In this document: piece by piece, positions 34,466-43,681 of the stretch
Layout of the letters: every line of letters begins with the position of its first letter
Position numbering within the stretch: the stretch's first letter is position 1
Assembly: GCF_017993425.1 (NCBI RefSeq)
Contig: NZ_JAGOMQ010000003.1
Span: 62,001 to 126,000, forward strand
Reading direction: 5' to 3'
Length of the DNA: 64,000 nucleotides
Source of the DNA: Amaricoccus sp.
GTDB taxonomy: Bacteria > Pseudomonadota > Alphaproteobacteria > Rhodobacterales > Rhodobacteraceae
Translations under genes and position numbers: made by a program
Notes under the pieces: generated by a model
Databases searched by the model: none
What the model was told of the DNA's origin: nothing
The model's input: only the letters and a program-made list of their open reading frames with translations

Positions 34466-35443
34466 ATGGGCGAAGGCGCGAAGGAACGGACGCGAACGCT
34501 GCTCCGCGGCATCCGGAGCGGCGGGATCTGCGTGCTCTACCACGACGCCGACATGGCGCTCCGCACCATCGAGAACGTCCCGGCGAGCTGGCCCGACATC
34601 GAGGCGGTCATGCTCGGCGGCGACGCCGCGATCTTCGATCCGTTCACCGCCGAGCGGGTGATCGCGGTCAAGCGCGACGTGCTGGTCTCCGGCCGGCCGC
34701 GCCGCCTCGAGGCGATGCAGCAGCGCGACGGCGAGCCGCCGGTCTGGTTCGAGATGAGCGTCGAGCGCGACGAGGGCCCGGATGGCGCGCCCCGCGGCCT
34801 CTTCGTCTCGGTCGCCGACATCAGCCTGCTGAAGCGCCGCGAGGCGGCGCTGCGCGAGCTGCTCTACGAGGTCAGCCACCGCTCGCGGAACCTCCTCGCC
34901 ATCCTGCAGAGCATCCTCGGCCAGACCGCGAGCAGCGCGACCAGCGTCGCCGAGTTCGAGGAGAAGTTCCGCGGCCGCATCGCCTCGCTGGCGCAGAGCC
35001 AGGACCTGATCACCTACGCCAACTGGCAGGGCGTGCGCTTCCGCCGGCTGGTCGAGGTGCAGACCGAGGCCTTCGCCGCGGACGCCGGGGTCGCGGTCGA
35101 GGTCGAGGGCCGGGATCCGGTCCTGCCGCCGAACGTGACGCTGCATCTCGGGCTCGCCCTGCACGAGCTCGCCGCCAACGCCCGCAGCTTCGGGGTGCTG
35201 GCGGCCGAGGCCGGGCGGCTGCGGGTGCGCTGCGAGATCATACCCGGCGGCTGCCGGATCGAATGGATCGAGGAGCCGGACCGCCCGGTCGGCCGGGTGC
35301 AGGCCTGGGGCTTCGGGCGGACGATCCTGCAGAACGTCACGCCCCGCGCGCTCTCCGGCGAGGCGCATTACTCGGTCGGCCCGGAGGGGGTGCGCTACAG
35401 CCTCGACTTCCCCGTCCGCGAGGAGCAGGAGGCCGCGTCCTGA
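34466..35443 (+). CDS. HWE/HisKA_2-type sensor histidine kinase
   Basis: This 325-residue soluble protein has an N-terminal PAS-like region (about 15-120) and a kinase core. The phospho-acceptor is His138 in EVSHRSRNLLAILQSI. The ATP-binding N-box is HELAANARSFG (233-243, Asn238) and the G-box is GFGRTIL. Kinases of this type phosphorylate PhyR in other alphaproteobacteria, and the gene directly follows phyR behind its own EcfG-type promoter. It has no membrane helix, so it senses an internal signal or depends on partners. Confidence 0.9.
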   Translation: MGEGAKERTRTLLRGIRSGGICVLYHDADMALRTIENVPASWPDIEAVMLGGDAAIFDPFTAERVIAVKRDVLVSGRPRRLEAMQQRDGEPPVWFEMSVERDEGPDGAPRGLFVSVADISLLKRREAALRELLYEVSHRSRNLLAILQSILGQTASSATSVAEFEEKFRGRIASLAQSQDLITYANWQGVRFRRLVEVQTEAFAADAGVAVEVEGRDPVLPPNVTLHLGLALHELAANARSFGVLAAEAGRLRVRCEIIPGGCRIEWIEEPDRPVGRVQAWGFGRTILQNVTPRALSGEAHYSVGPEGVRYSLDFPVREEQEAAS

Positions 35444-35503
35444 CGGGCGCGGCGCCCGACCGGGCCGTCGCGGCGCCGGCCGGACAGCTGCGGGCCGGCA
35501 GCG

Positions 35504-36211
35504 TCAGGGCCGGGTCAGCGCGATCAGCCCGCCGTCGGGGAGCGAGGTCAGCTCCGCCTCCGGCAGCGTCAGCTCCGCCCGGAGCCCGAGCGGCGTCTGG
35601 CGCACCTTCAGCGGCGCGCCGAAGCGCTCCTCGAGGAGCGGCAGCAGGCTCGCGCCCGCGCCGAGCCGCAGCCCGCTCTCGACCGGCGGCCCGCCGATGT
35701 CGCGCCACGAGATCCGCAGGCCGGAACGCCAGCGGCTCCACGCCACCAGCACCCGCCCTTCCGCTCCCGACAGCGCGCCGCGGCGCATCGAGAGGCCGGC
35801 GAGCTCGAAGAGCGTCAGCGCCACCAGCCGCGCCGCCTCGGCCGAGACGCCGACCGCGGGGCCGCCGGCGGCGATGCGCGGGCCGGCGCCGGTCTCGAAG
35901 GGCGCCAGCGTGCGCTCGACCAGCGCGGCGAGGTCGCTGCCGCCGCCGACGGTCTCGCCGGCGGCCAGCGCCTCGCGCATCCGGCTCGACAGCGCGTCGA
36001 GCCGCGCCGAGGCCTCGGCGATGTCGCCCGCCTCGGCCAGCGCACGCCGCGCCAGCGCCTCGACGACGTCGAGGAGCCCGCGGCTGCGCTGGGCGAGCGC
36101 CTCGGCGATCTGCGTCTCGGCCCGCAGGGCGGCGCGGAGGAGGCCGAGTTCGCCCTGGCCCCGGTCGGGCGGTCGCGCCGGGGTCTCGCCCCGGCTGCGG
36201 ATTGCGGTCAT
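35504..36211 (-). CDS. Degenerate HWE-kinase-like protein (predicted pseudokinase)
   Basis: This 235-residue protein aligns by eye with HWE kinase cores but has lost key residues. The H-box reads ALAQRSRGLLDVVEALARR, with Gln41 where the phospho-acceptor histidine should be. The N-box reads FELAGLSMRRGALS (135-148), with Leu140 replacing the ATP-binding asparagine. The C-terminal strand pattern PLGLRAELTLPEAEL is kept. It should therefore be unable to autophosphorylate and could act as a docking or histidine-phosphotransfer-like protein without phosphate. The ATG at 36211 has GGAGGG upstream. It converges on the intact kinase gene. Confidence 0.75.
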   Translation of the reverse strand: MTAIRSRGETPARPPDRGQGELGLLRAALRAETQIAEALAQRSRGLLDVVEALARRALAEAGDIAEASARLDALSSRMREALAAGETVGGGSDLAALVERTLAPFETGAGPRIAAGGPAVGVSAEAARLVALTLFELAGLSMRRGALSGAEGRVLVAWSRWRSGLRISWRDIGGPPVESGLRLGAGASLLPLLEERFGAPLKVRQTPLGLRAELTLPEAELTSLPDGGLIALTRP

Positions 36212-36312
36212 CGAGAATCCCTCCAATGCCGGCTGTGCCGGCTACGCCGCGACATTGCGCTCGTTCGCGGGGGGGCGCATTTAACTGTGACATAGGAGGA
36301 GGGTTCTCCCCG

Positions 36313-37041
36313 GTGCCCGTCGATTGCCGCGACTGTCCGCTGCGCCGCCGCAAGGCGTTCCAGCCGTTCACGGACGCCGAGCTCGCCTTCATGCGGCGCT
36401 TCAAGGCCGGCGAGCTGGTCGTCTCGCCGCGCACGACGATCCTGCTCGAGGGCGCCGCGAGCCCGCAGCTCTTCACCGCGCTGGCCGGCTGGGGGGTGCG
36501 CTACAAGCTGCTGCCCGACGGCGGGCGGCAGGTCATCAACTTCGTGATGCCGGGCGACCTGATCGGGCTCCAGGCCGGGCTCCTCGGCGAGATGCAGCAC
36601 GGCGTCGACGCGGTCACCGACATGACGCTCTGCGTCTTCGCGCGCGCCGACCTGTGGAGCCTCTTCCGCGACATGCCGTCGCGGGCCTACGACCTCACCT
36701 GGCTCGCCGCCCGCGAGGAGCATTTCCTCGGCGACATGCTGGCGACGATCGGCCGGCGGAGCGGGCTCGAGCGGGTGGCCTGGGGGCTGGTCACGCTCTA
36801 TCGCCGCGCCGAGGCGCGCGAGCTGGTGAAGGGCGGCCGGATGCCGATGCCGTTCCGCCAGCAGGATCTCGCCGACGCCTTCGGCCTGTCGCTCGTCCAC
36901 ACCAACAAGACGCTGCGCACGCTGCGCGCGCGCGGGCTCATCCGCCTGTCCGACGGCACGCTGCACATCCCGGACCTCGCCCGGCTGGAGGCCTGCTCGA
37001 ACATGGAGGTCACCCCCGAGCCCCCGCGCCCCCTGATCTGA
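36313..37041 (+). CDS. Crp/Fnr-family transcriptional regulator
   Basis: This 242-residue regulator has an N-terminal CRDCPLRRRKAFQPFT motif, a cyclic-nucleotide-binding-like beta barrel (GELVVSPRTTILLEGAAS to VDAVTDMTLCVFAR) and a C-terminal winged helix (MPFRQQDLADAFGLSLVHTNKTLRTLRARGLI). Only two N-terminal cysteines are seen, fewer than an Fnr iron-sulfur site needs. GTG at 36313 follows AGGAGG. It is divergent from the pseudokinase gene and may control it. Confidence 0.9.
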   Translation: MPVDCRDCPLRRRKAFQPFTDAELAFMRRFKAGELVVSPRTTILLEGAASPQLFTALAGWGVRYKLLPDGGRQVINFVMPGDLIGLQAGLLGEMQHGVDAVTDMTLCVFARADLWSLFRDMPSRAYDLTWLAAREEHFLGDMLATIGRRSGLERVAWGLVTLYRRAEARELVKGGRMPMPFRQQDLADAFGLSLVHTNKTLRTLRARGLIRLSDGTLHIPDLARLEACSNMEVTPEPPRPLI

Positions 37042-37277
37042 CCTGCCCCCTGATCTGACCCGCCGCCGCCCGCGCGCCGCGTAGGCGCCGCGGCCGTGCG
37101 AAGTCCCGCCTCTCGGCGCCACGCCCCTCGACCTTCCCTGTCGTGCGAGGCCCCCCGCCCGCCCGCCGCACGTCCACCGCACGACGCCCCCGTCCAGGTC
37201 GCCTTCTCGCCCCGAACCCCCGCCCGATCGCCCGCAGCCGCCGTTGACGCCCGCCGCCGGCTCGGCGCAGATGGCCC

Positions 37278-38210
37278 ATGCCCGACGCCGCCGTCCCCGC
37301 CGAGCCTGTCGCTCCCATGCCGGGCGCCGCCGCCGCCGCGCTGCCGCGCCGGCCGCTCACCGGCGTCGCGCTCCTCGCCGTCGCGGTGCTGCTCTTCGCC
37401 TCGATGGACACCACGACGAAGTATCTCGTCGGCTCCTACGACCCGCGCCTCGTCGTCGCGGTGCGCTACATCCTGCACTTCCTGCTGATGCTCGCCATCG
37501 TCGGCCCCATCCACCGCACCCGGATGGCGCGGACGCGGCGGCCCGGGCTCGTGCTGGTCCGGGCGGCCTGCCTCGTCCTCGCCTCGCTCCTCATGGGGCT
37601 CGCGCTGCGGCGGATGCCGGTCGCCGAGGCCACGGCGATGGTCTTCCTGGCGCCCATCCTCGTCGTCCTCGCCGCGCCCTGGGTCCTGCGCGAGCGGTTC
37701 AGGGGCGCCGACGCCGCGGCCGCGGCGGTCGGCTTCGCCGGGGTGCTGCTGATCGCCCGGCCGGGAAGCGCGCTCGACCCGCTCGGCGTCCTCCTCGTCC
37801 TCGGCGCCGCGGCGCTCAGCGCCGGCTACATGCTGCTGTCGCGCCACCTCGCCAGCACCGAGACGACCATGGTCCTGCTCTTCTACACCGCCCTCGTCGG
37901 CGCGGTCGCCTGCGGCCTCGCCCTGCCGTGGTCGGTGGGCGGCCCCGCGCCCACGGCGACGCAGCTCGCGCTCTTCCTCTGGACGGGCTTCGTCGGCGGC
38001 GTCGGCCACTACCTCTTCACCGCCGCCCACCGCTACGCCCCGGCGTCTTTCCTCGCGCCGGTCAACTACCTCCAGATCCTCTGGGCCGGCCTCCTCGGCT
38101 GGCTGGTGTTCGGCCAGGTCCCGGACGCGATCAGCGTCGCCGGGATGGCGCTGGTCGTCGCCGCCGGGGTCGCCATCGCGCTCCGCTCCGCGGCCCGCCG
38201 GAGCGCGTGA
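37278..38210 (+). CDS. EamA/DMT-family inner-membrane transporter
   Basis: This 310-residue protein has about ten membrane helices in two EamA repeats, with [26 protein letters not shown] in the first helix pair, [29 protein letters not shown] ending the first repeat and [29 protein letters not shown] in the second. It is distinct from the paralogue at 14592-15542. The substrate is unknown. A cupin gene follows after 36 bases. Confidence 0.88.
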   Translation: MPDAAVPAEPVAPMPGAAAAALPRRPLTGVALLAVAVLLFASMDTTTKYLVGSYDPRLVVAVRYILHFLLMLAIVGPIHRTRMARTRRPGLVLVRAACLVLASLLMGLALRRMPVAEATAMVFLAPILVVLAAPWVLRERFRGADAAAAAVGFAGVLLIARPGSALDPLGVLLVLGAAALSAGYMLLSRHLASTETTMVLLFYTALVGAVACGLALPWSVGGPAPTATQLALFLWTGFVGGVGHYLFTAAHRYAPASFLAPVNYLQILWAGLLGWLVFGQVPDAISVAGMALVVAAGVAIALRSAARRSA

Positions 38211-38246
38211 GACGAAGAGGGGCCGCAATCAGGGAGAGGCAGCAGG

Positions 38247-38663
38247 ATGGACGTCACCCGCATCGGATCCGCCCCGCCGCGCCGCGGCCCGGCGGAGTAC
38301 TTCACCGGCGAGGTCCGCATCGACCCGGTCGCCGAGCCGCCCGCCCCGGCGCGGGTGGTCGCCGCCAGCGTCAGCTTCGAGCCCGGGGCGCGGACGGCCT
38401 GGCACACCCACCCGCTCGGCCAGACCCTCGTCGTCACCGCGGGCCTCGGCCGGGCGCAGGCCTGGGGCGGCCCGGTCCGCGAGCTCCGCCCCGGCGACGT
38501 CGTCTGGTTCCCGCCCGGCGAGAAGCACTGGCACGGCGCCGGCCCCGGGACCGCGATGACCCATCTCGCCATCCAGGAGGCGCTCGACGGCCGCGCCGCC
38601 GACTGGCTCGAGCAGGTCGACGACATCCAGTACCGCGTCGAGCCCGTCGACGGCACGCCGTAG
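38247..38663 (+). CDS. Cupin-domain protein
   Basis: This 138-residue single-domain cupin has motif 1 [25 protein letters not shown] (metal-ligand histidines) and motif 2 around [18 protein letters not shown]. It resembles carboxymuconolactone-decarboxylase-linked and quercetinase-like small cupins. The last codons and the TAG stop fall in the first unit of a 28-bp tandem repeat that continues beyond the gene, so the natural C-terminus may have been replaced. Confidence 0.85.
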   Translation: MDVTRIGSAPPRRGPAEYFTGEVRIDPVAEPPAPARVVAASVSFEPGARTAWHTHPLGQTLVVTAGLGRAQAWGGPVRELRPGDVVWFPPGEKHWHGAGPGTAMTHLAIQEALDGRAADWLEQVDDIQYRVEPVDGTP

Positions 38664-38747
38664 CGTCGAGCCCCTCGACGGCACGCTGTAGCGTCGAGCC
38701 CCGCGACCGCACGCAGCAGCGTCGAGCCCCGCGACGGCGCGCAACGC
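38636..38747 (+). repeat. 28-bp tandem repeat, four units
   Basis: The units are 38636-38663, 38664-38691, 38692-38719 and 38720-38747, each starting CGTCGAGCCC and followed by a CGAC-rich stretch. The first unit encodes the cupin C-terminus and stop codon; the rest are non-coding. The third and fourth units have diverged most. Confidence 0.9.
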
Positions 38748-38842
38748 CGCGGCGGCTGACGCGCCCCTTGCGGGCCTGCGCGCGCCGCGACAAGGTGCGC
38801 CCCGCGCCGGCGCGGGACCGGCCCGAGACCCGGGGGGAAGCG

Positions 38843-39625
38843 ATGATCCGAGCCGTCGTCTGGAACGAGTTCCAGCATGAGCGCGAGAACGAGGTGGTGC
38901 GCGCGATCTATCCCGACGGGATCCACGCCGCCATCGCCGCGGCCCTCGCCGCCGACCCGGGGATCGAGGCGACGACGGCCACGCTCGACGAGCCGGAGCA
39001 CGGGCTGCCGCAGGCCCGCCTCGACGCCACCGACGTCCTCGTCTGGTGGGGCCACAAGGCGCATGGCCGCGTCTCCGACGAGGTCGCCGCCCGCGTCGCC
39101 TCCCGCGTCCACGAGGGGATGGGCCTGATCGTCCTCCATTCCGGGCACTTCTCGAAGCCGTTCATCCGGCTGATGGGCACGCCCTGCTCGCTCCGCTGGC
39201 GCGAGGCCGGCGAGCGCGAGCGGCTCTGGGTCCTGAACCCCGCCCACCCGATCCTCGCCGGCGTCGGCGACCGGATCGAGCTCGCCAGCGAGGAGATGTA
39301 CGGCGAGCCCTTCCTGGTGCCCGAGCCGATGGAGACGCTGATGATCTCGTGGTTCGAGGGCGGCGAGGTGTTCCGCTCCGGCCTGACCTGGAAGCGCGGC
39401 GCGGGCAGCGTCTTCTACTTCCGCCCCGGCCACGAGACCTATCCCACCTACCACGACGCGACGATCCAGCAGGTGCTGCGCAACGCCGTGCGCTGGGCCC
39501 ATAACCCGGCGCCCGCCTGGAAGGCGGTCGGCGAGGCCCCGAACGTGCCCGTCGACAAGGCCCCGGAGAAGATCGTCCAGAAGGGCGGCTCGCTGCACAA
39601 GGCCGGCGAGGAGGGCTATCGGTGA
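38843..39625 (+). CDS. thuA: ThuA-domain protein
   Basis: This 260-residue protein is a ThuA-like class-I-glutamine-amidotransferase-fold protein: [15 protein letters not shown] at the start, [41 protein letters not shown] and [18 protein letters not shown]. In rhizobia thuA works with thuB in conversion of trehalose and related disaccharides to 3-keto derivatives. The next gene is a thuB-type oxidoreductase overlapping by four bases (GTGA), which supports the pair. No sugar transporter is adjacent. Confidence 0.9.
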   Translation: MIRAVVWNEFQHERENEVVRAIYPDGIHAAIAAALAADPGIEATTATLDEPEHGLPQARLDATDVLVWWGHKAHGRVSDEVAARVASRVHEGMGLIVLHSGHFSKPFIRLMGTPCSLRWREAGERERLWVLNPAHPILAGVGDRIELASEEMYGEPFLVPEPMETLMISWFEGGEVFRSGLTWKRGAGSVFYFRPGHETYPTYHDATIQQVLRNAVRWAHNPAPAWKAVGEAPNVPVDKAPEKIVQKGGSLHKAGEEGYR

Positions 39626-40677
39626 TCGCCGAGCCGCGCATCCTCCTCCTCGGGACCGGCTCGATGGCGAACAGCCACGCCGAGCGCTTCGCGACGATCC
39701 CGGGCTGCCGCCTCGTCGCCGCGGTCGACGTCGACGCCGGCCGCGCCGCCGGGTTCGCGACGCGGCACGGCATCCCGCAGGCGTTCGGCGATCTCGGCGA
39801 GGCGATCGCCTGGGGCGGCTTCGACGCCGCGGTCAACGTGACGCCCGACGGCGCGCACAAGGCGACCTCGCTGGCGCTGATCGCCGCCGGCAAGCACGTC
39901 CTCTGCGAGAAGCCGCTCGCGGTGAACCACGCGGACGCCGTCGAGATGGCCGACGCCGCCGAGGCGGCGGGCGTCATCAACATGGTGAACTTCACCTACC
40001 GCAACGCCGCCGCCCTCCAGGCCGCCCGCGCGCTGGTCGCGGCCGGCGCGATCGGGCCGGTCCGCCATCTTCAGGCGAGCTACCTGCAGAGCTGGCTCAC
40101 CGCCAAGCACTGGGGCGACTGGCGCACCGACGAGCGCTGGCTGTGGCGGCTCTCCTCCGCGCACGGCTCGATGGGCGTGCTGGGCGACGTGGGCGTCCAC
40201 ATCCTCGACCTCGCCACCTACGCCGCCGGCGAGCCCGTCGTGGCGCTCGGGGCGCGGATGAAGGTGTTCGACAAGGCCGAGGGCGGCGCGATCGGGAAAT
40301 ACCGTCTCGACGTGAACGACAGCGTCGTCATCAACGTCGAGCTCGCCGGCGGCGCGCTGGGGGTGGTCCACGCCACCCGCATGGCGACCGGCAAGGCGAA
40401 CGAGCTCGACCTGCTGCTGCACGGCGAGCTCGGCGCCCTGCGGCTGTGGACGGACGGCGGCTCCTCGACGCTGGAAGCCTGCCTCGGCCCCGACATCGAG
40501 ATCCAGCGCTGGCGCCCGGTCGAATGCGCCCCGCCGCCCCGCATCGCCGACCGTTTCGTCGCGGCGTTGCAGACGGGCGTCAACGGCGAGCCGGACTTCC
40601 GCCGCGGGGCGGAGATGCAGCGCCTCGTCGATCTGGTCGCCGCCGCCGACGCCGAGGGGCGGACGCTCCCGGTCTGA
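39622..40677 (+). CDS. thuB: Gfo/Idh/MocA-family oxidoreductase (ThuB-like)
   Basis: This 351-residue NAD(P)-dependent enzyme has the N-terminal dinucleotide fold ([22 protein letters not shown]) and the family motif [20 protein letters not shown] with the catalytic lysine. The C-terminal substrate domain includes [22 protein letters not shown]. With ThuA it is expected to oxidise a sugar to its 3-keto form. The start is GTG inside the thuA stop region. Confidence 0.88.
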   Translation: MIAEPRILLLGTGSMANSHAERFATIPGCRLVAAVDVDAGRAAGFATRHGIPQAFGDLGEAIAWGGFDAAVNVTPDGAHKATSLALIAAGKHVLCEKPLAVNHADAVEMADAAEAAGVINMVNFTYRNAAALQAARALVAAGAIGPVRHLQASYLQSWLTAKHWGDWRTDERWLWRLSSAHGSMGVLGDVGVHILDLATYAAGEPVVALGARMKVFDKAEGGAIGKYRLDVNDSVVINVELAGGALGVVHATRMATGKANELDLLLHGELGALRLWTDGGSSTLEACLGPDIEIQRWRPVECAPPPRIADRFVAALQTGVNGEPDFRRGAEMQRLVDLVAAADAEGRTLPV

Positions 40678-40752
40678 TCAGCCGATCCCGACGAAGGACA
40701 GGACGGCGATGACGATCACGACCAGGCCGACCATGTAGATGATGCTGTTCAT
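40678..40752 (-). CDS. Conserved-looking 24-residue membrane micro-protein
   Basis: This is a 24-residue single-helix peptide: MNSIIYMVGLVVIVIAVLSF followed by VGIG. A GGGAGGGG ribosome-binding site precedes the ATG. Very similar tiny proteins occur, as I recall, in other Rhodobacterales genomes, usually unannotated or called hypothetical. It ends one base after the thuB stop codon on the opposite strand. Function is unknown; a membrane-stress or regulatory micro-protein is possible. Confidence 0.55.
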   Translation of the reverse strand: MNSIIYMVGLVVIVIAVLSFVGIG

Positions 40753-40844
40753 CGGGCGTTTCCCCTCCCTTGCCTGGAAGGGGAAACGTGACTCCGCCGG
40801 CTTTGGTTCCGCGCAGCATGGCGCGGCGCCGGGCAAGCCGGTGT

Positions 40845-41161
40845 TGCCACACGACCAGACGCCGGTTGCCCCCCCCGGGACGCCGACCGACCGAAGCGGG
40901 CTTGCCCGCGAGGCCACGGCGCGACAAGCGAAAGCACGGCTTTCGCCGCGCCGGCGGCCGGAGCGCGTTGGCGCGGAGGCCGGCGGGGGTTCAGATTTCC
41001 CCGTCGCGCGCAATCCGTCCGTGAGCGCCCCGGCGAGCGCGGAATCGCGCTCGCCCCCCCGAGGGGCGATCGCGGACGGATTTGCCACGGGTCAAATCCG
41101 TCTGGCGTCCCCGTCGCGGCCTGCTTCCGGCCGGGCTTCGGCTCCACCGTCGTGCCGGATG
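40845..41161 (-). repeat. MITE-like element, copy 3 (degraded ends)
   Basis: This is a reverse-orientation copy of the element seen intact at 19498-19847. The right end (41148-41161) matches the terminal repeat at 10 of 14 positions; the left end near 40845 is more degraded and no target duplication could be recognised. The internal sequence shares variants with copy 1 (such as the GGGGTTCAGATTTCC region), so these two form an older subfamily. It occupies most of the 488-bp gap between the micro-protein gene and mscL. Confidence 0.78.
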
Positions 41162-41240
41162 ATCTGTTCCGGTCGGTGGCGGGATCGGCAAGGCTCGCCC
41201 CATGCGTAGGCAGGTCGGAGCCGACCCGCCGGATCCCTGC

Positions 41241-41657
41241 TCACACCGCCGGAGGAATGCGGGCGCGGTCGGCCTTCAGCAGATCGCGGATCTCGATCAG
41301 CACCTCCTCCTGCGTCGGGCCGGCGGGGGTGTCCGCCTTCTTCTCCGAGGTGTCGACGGTGGCGCGGACCTTGTTGACCGCCTTGACCAGCATGAACACC
41401 ACCCAGGCGATGATCATGAAGTTGATGACGGCGGTCAGGAAGGCGCCGTAGCGGAAGGTGGCGGCGTGCTCGCCGCCGCCGAGCGACAGCTGGTAGCTCG
41501 AGAAGTCGATGCCGCCGATGACGAAGCCGATCAGCGGGTTGATCAGGTCGTTGACGAGGCTGGTCACGATCGCGGTGAACGCCGCGCCGATGATGATGCC
41601 GACGGCGAGGTCCATGACATTGCCGCGGGCGATGAAGTCGCGGAATTCCTTGAGCAT
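41241..41657 (-). CDS. mscL: Large-conductance mechanosensitive channel
   Basis: This 138-residue inner-membrane channel opens under membrane tension to release solutes. The first helix has the family pattern [35 protein letters not shown] and the second [22 protein letters not shown], with a C-terminal helix ([13 protein letters not shown]). The start at 41657 gives [18 protein letters not shown] copies 3 and 4 lie on either side of this gene. Confidence 0.96.
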   Translation of the reverse strand: MLKEFRDFIARGNVMDLAVGIIIGAAFTAIVTSLVNDLINPLIGFVIGGIDFSSYQLSLGGGEHAATFRYGAFLTAVINFMIIAWVVFMLVKAVNKVRATVDTSEKKADTPAGPTQEEVLIEIRDLLKADRARIPPAV

Positions 41658-41858
41658 CCTGAGGATCCCTTCTTGCTGCCGGCCGAGTATCGGGGCGGCG
41701 GCCCCGGGGTTCAAGCCATGCGTCCGCGCCGGTGCGGCGCGCCGCCGCCGCCGCGTCCGAGGGCCGGATGCGCCGCGTTCCGCCACGCGGCCGGCTGCGG
41801 GGATGGCGCGGCCGCGGAGCGTCGCGGCCCGCTTTCGGGACGGGTCCGGTGACTGTGC

Positions 41859-41867
41859 GGCCCGATT
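41859..41867. repeat. Target-site duplication, left side of MITE copy 4
   Basis: GGCCCGATT is repeated exactly at 42187-42195, on the other side of the element. The 9-bp length equals that at copy 2. Confidence 0.9.
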
Positions 41868-42186
41868 CACATTGCACGACACCTGCCCTGCCGGATCCAC
41901 GGGGCGCGCGGGCGACCGAAGCGGGCTTGCCCGCGAGGCCCGGCGCGACAAGCGAAAGCATGGCTTTCGCCGCGCCGACGGCTGGAGCGCGGTTGCGCGC
42001 GGAGGCCGTCAGGGGCGCAGATTTCTCCGGAAGCGCGCCATCCGTCCGTGAGCGCCCCGGCGAGCGCGTCCGCGCTCGCCCCCCGCAGGGGCGATCGCGG
42101 ACGGATTTGCCACGGGTCAAATCCGTCGGGCTTCACCGTCCCGCACCCTCCCGACCGATATTTCTCTCCACTGTCGTGTAGTGTGG
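41868..42186 (-). mobile_element. MITE-like non-autonomous transposon, copy 4 (intact)
   Basis: This 319-bp element lies in the opposite orientation to copy 2. The terminal repeats are CACATTGCACGACA (41868-41881) and TGTCGTGTAGTGTG (42173-42186), which differ from the copy 2 sequence by one base each, and the flanking 9-bp duplication is perfect. The internal sequence is closest to copy 2, with a shorter CGGT tract. No transposase is present. It lies between mscL and tonB. Confidence 0.92.
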
Positions 42187-42219
42187 GCCCGATTAGGTTC
42201 ACATTAACCACTCCAATAA

Positions 42220-42254
42220 AATCAATGGCTTGGATAATTTTCACGCGTGAACAG
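42220..42254 (+). repeat. 35-bp dispersed repeat, copy A
   Basis: This copy shares 34 of 35 bases with the reverse complement of 49544-49578. It contains the perfect 12-bp palindrome TTCACGCGTGAA at one end and the segment CAATGGCTTGG at the other. It lies in AT-rich sequence about 100 bp beyond the tonB stop codon and just outside MITE copy 4. Confidence 0.8.
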
Positions 42255-42349
42255 CACGCGATTGCGCGGGCCGTGACCACGCGCCCGACGGGTTGGCGTC
42301 ACCTCGGGGACGGCGGCGGTGAAGCCGCTCCCGCCATGCCTCGCGCGGC

Positions 42350-43240
42350 TCAGCGGATGTTGAACTGGACCGGCGCGGTGATGTCGCGGGGCGCGCCGGG
42401 CGGCGGGGCCGGGACGGGCGAGGCGCGGCGGACGAGCGCCACCACCTCGGCGTCGAGCTCCGGGAAGCCCGAGGACCGGCTGAGCCGCACCGACCGCACG
42501 TTGCCGCTGTCGTCGATCGAGAAATGGACATGCGCGACCCCTTCCTCGCCGCGCTTGCGCGCGCCGGAGGGGTAGCGCTTGCGGCGCTCCAGATGGGCCA
42601 TCAGCCGCGCCTGCCACTTCGCCGGCGACACCGCGCCCGAGCCGCCCGCCGAGGGGGTCGGCGAGGGGGCGGCCGCGGTCTCGGCCGGCGGCGCGATCGC
42701 CTTCGCCTTCACCGCGGCCTTGGAGGGCGCGGGCGGCGGCTTCTTCTCGACCACCTCCTTCGGCGGGTCGGGCGGCTGCTCCAGCCGCAGGTCCGGCGGC
42801 CGCGCCGTCGGCGGCTCGACGACCTCCGCCGGCTGCGGCGGCGTCTCGACCTGCGGCGGCTGCGGCAAGGGCGGCTCCGGCGTCGGCGGCGGCGGCACGT
42901 CGGGCGGCGGCTCCTCGAGGAGCGGCGGCGGGTCGAGCGGCGGCGGCGGCTCGATCGGCGTCGCCTCGGTCAGCTCGACCCCGGTCGTCAGGTTCTCCGG
43001 CGCCTCGACCATGTCGGGCGCGATCTCCTCGATCTCGGCCGGGGGCGAGAGGATCTCCGGGGCGAGCTCGATCATCATCGCCGGCGGCGCGGATTCCGCG
43101 ACCGGCTCCGGACGGTGCCGCAGCGCCCAGGCCGCGGCGCCGGCATGGGCCGCGACCGCCAGCACCGCCGCGCTCGCCCAGAGCAGCGCGGGACGGGCGA
43201 GGCTCTCGCCGCCGGGAGGGTTCGTCATGGCGAGGCTCAT
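42350..43240 (-). CDS. tonB: TonB-family energy transducer
   Basis: This 296-residue protein has one N-terminal membrane helix (ALLWASAAVLAVAAHAGAAAWAL), a long proline-rich periplasmic spacer full of PPPP and EPP runs, and a C-terminal TonB domain (RLMAHLERRKRYPSGARKRGEEGVAHVHFSIDDSGNVRSVRL). It transmits inner-membrane energy to outer-membrane receptors. Its ATG overlaps the exbD stop codon (ATGA), so exbB-exbD-tonB form one operon. No receptor gene is in the window. Confidence 0.93.
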   Translation of the reverse strand: MSLAMTNPPGGESLARPALLWASAAVLAVAAHAGAAAWALRHRPEPVAESAPPAMMIELAPEILSPPAEIEEIAPDMVEAPENLTTGVELTEATPIEPPPPLDPPPLLEEPPPDVPPPPTPEPPLPQPPQVETPPQPAEVVEPPTARPPDLRLEQPPDPPKEVVEKKPPPAPSKAAVKAKAIAPPAETAAAPSPTPSAGGSGAVSPAKWQARLMAHLERRKRYPSGARKRGEEGVAHVHFSIDDSGNVRSVRLSRSSGFPELDAEVVALVRRASPVPAPPPGAPRDITAPVQFNIR

Positions 43241-43677
43241 TGCGTCGCCGGCCCCAGCGTCTCCAGGGTGACCAGCGCCACCTTGAGGTAGCCGGCGCCG
43301 CGCATCTGGTCCATGACCTTCATCAGCTCGCCATAGGGCACCGCCTCGTCGGCCCGGACGAAGATCCGGGTCTCGCGGTCGCCATTGGTGACGCTCTCCA
43401 GCGCCGGCCCGAGCCCGCCCGCGGGGACGGGCGCCTCGCCGAGGGTGAGGCCGAGGTCCTGCCGGACGGTCAGGTAGATCGGGTCGGCGGGCCGCGGCTG
43501 CGGCGTGGCGGCCGAGCTCGGCAGGTCGACGGGGATGTCGACCGTGGCGAGCGGGGCGGCGATCATGAAGATGATGAGCAGCACCAGCATGACGTCGATG
43601 AACGGCGTCACGTTGATCTCGTGGGTCTCCTCGATCTCGTCGCCGCCGGCGCGGCGCGGCTCCAGGCTGCCGGCCAC
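43237..43677 (-). CDS. exbD: ExbD/TolR-family proton-channel component
   Basis: This 146-residue protein has one membrane helix containing the essential aspartate ([32 protein letters not shown]), followed by a periplasmic domain ([32 protein letters not shown]). It works with ExbB to energise TonB. The start is GTG, four bases after the exbB stop region. Confidence 0.93.
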   Translation of the reverse strand: MAGSLEPRRAGGDEIEETHEINVTPFIDVMLVLLIIFMIAAPLATVDIPVDLPSSAATPQPRPADPIYLTVRQDLGLTLGEAPVPAGGLGPALESVTNGDRETRIFVRADEAVPYGELMKVMDQMRGAGYLKVALVTLETLGPATQ

Positions 43678-43681
43678 GGCG

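Noticed and set aside
47-42186. The four repeats considered as REP/ERIC elements or a CRISPR array
   Set aside because: They are dispersed, 280-350 bp long, with terminal inverted repeats and 9-bp target duplications in two copies, which fits a MITE-like transposon. There is no regular repeat-spacer pattern.
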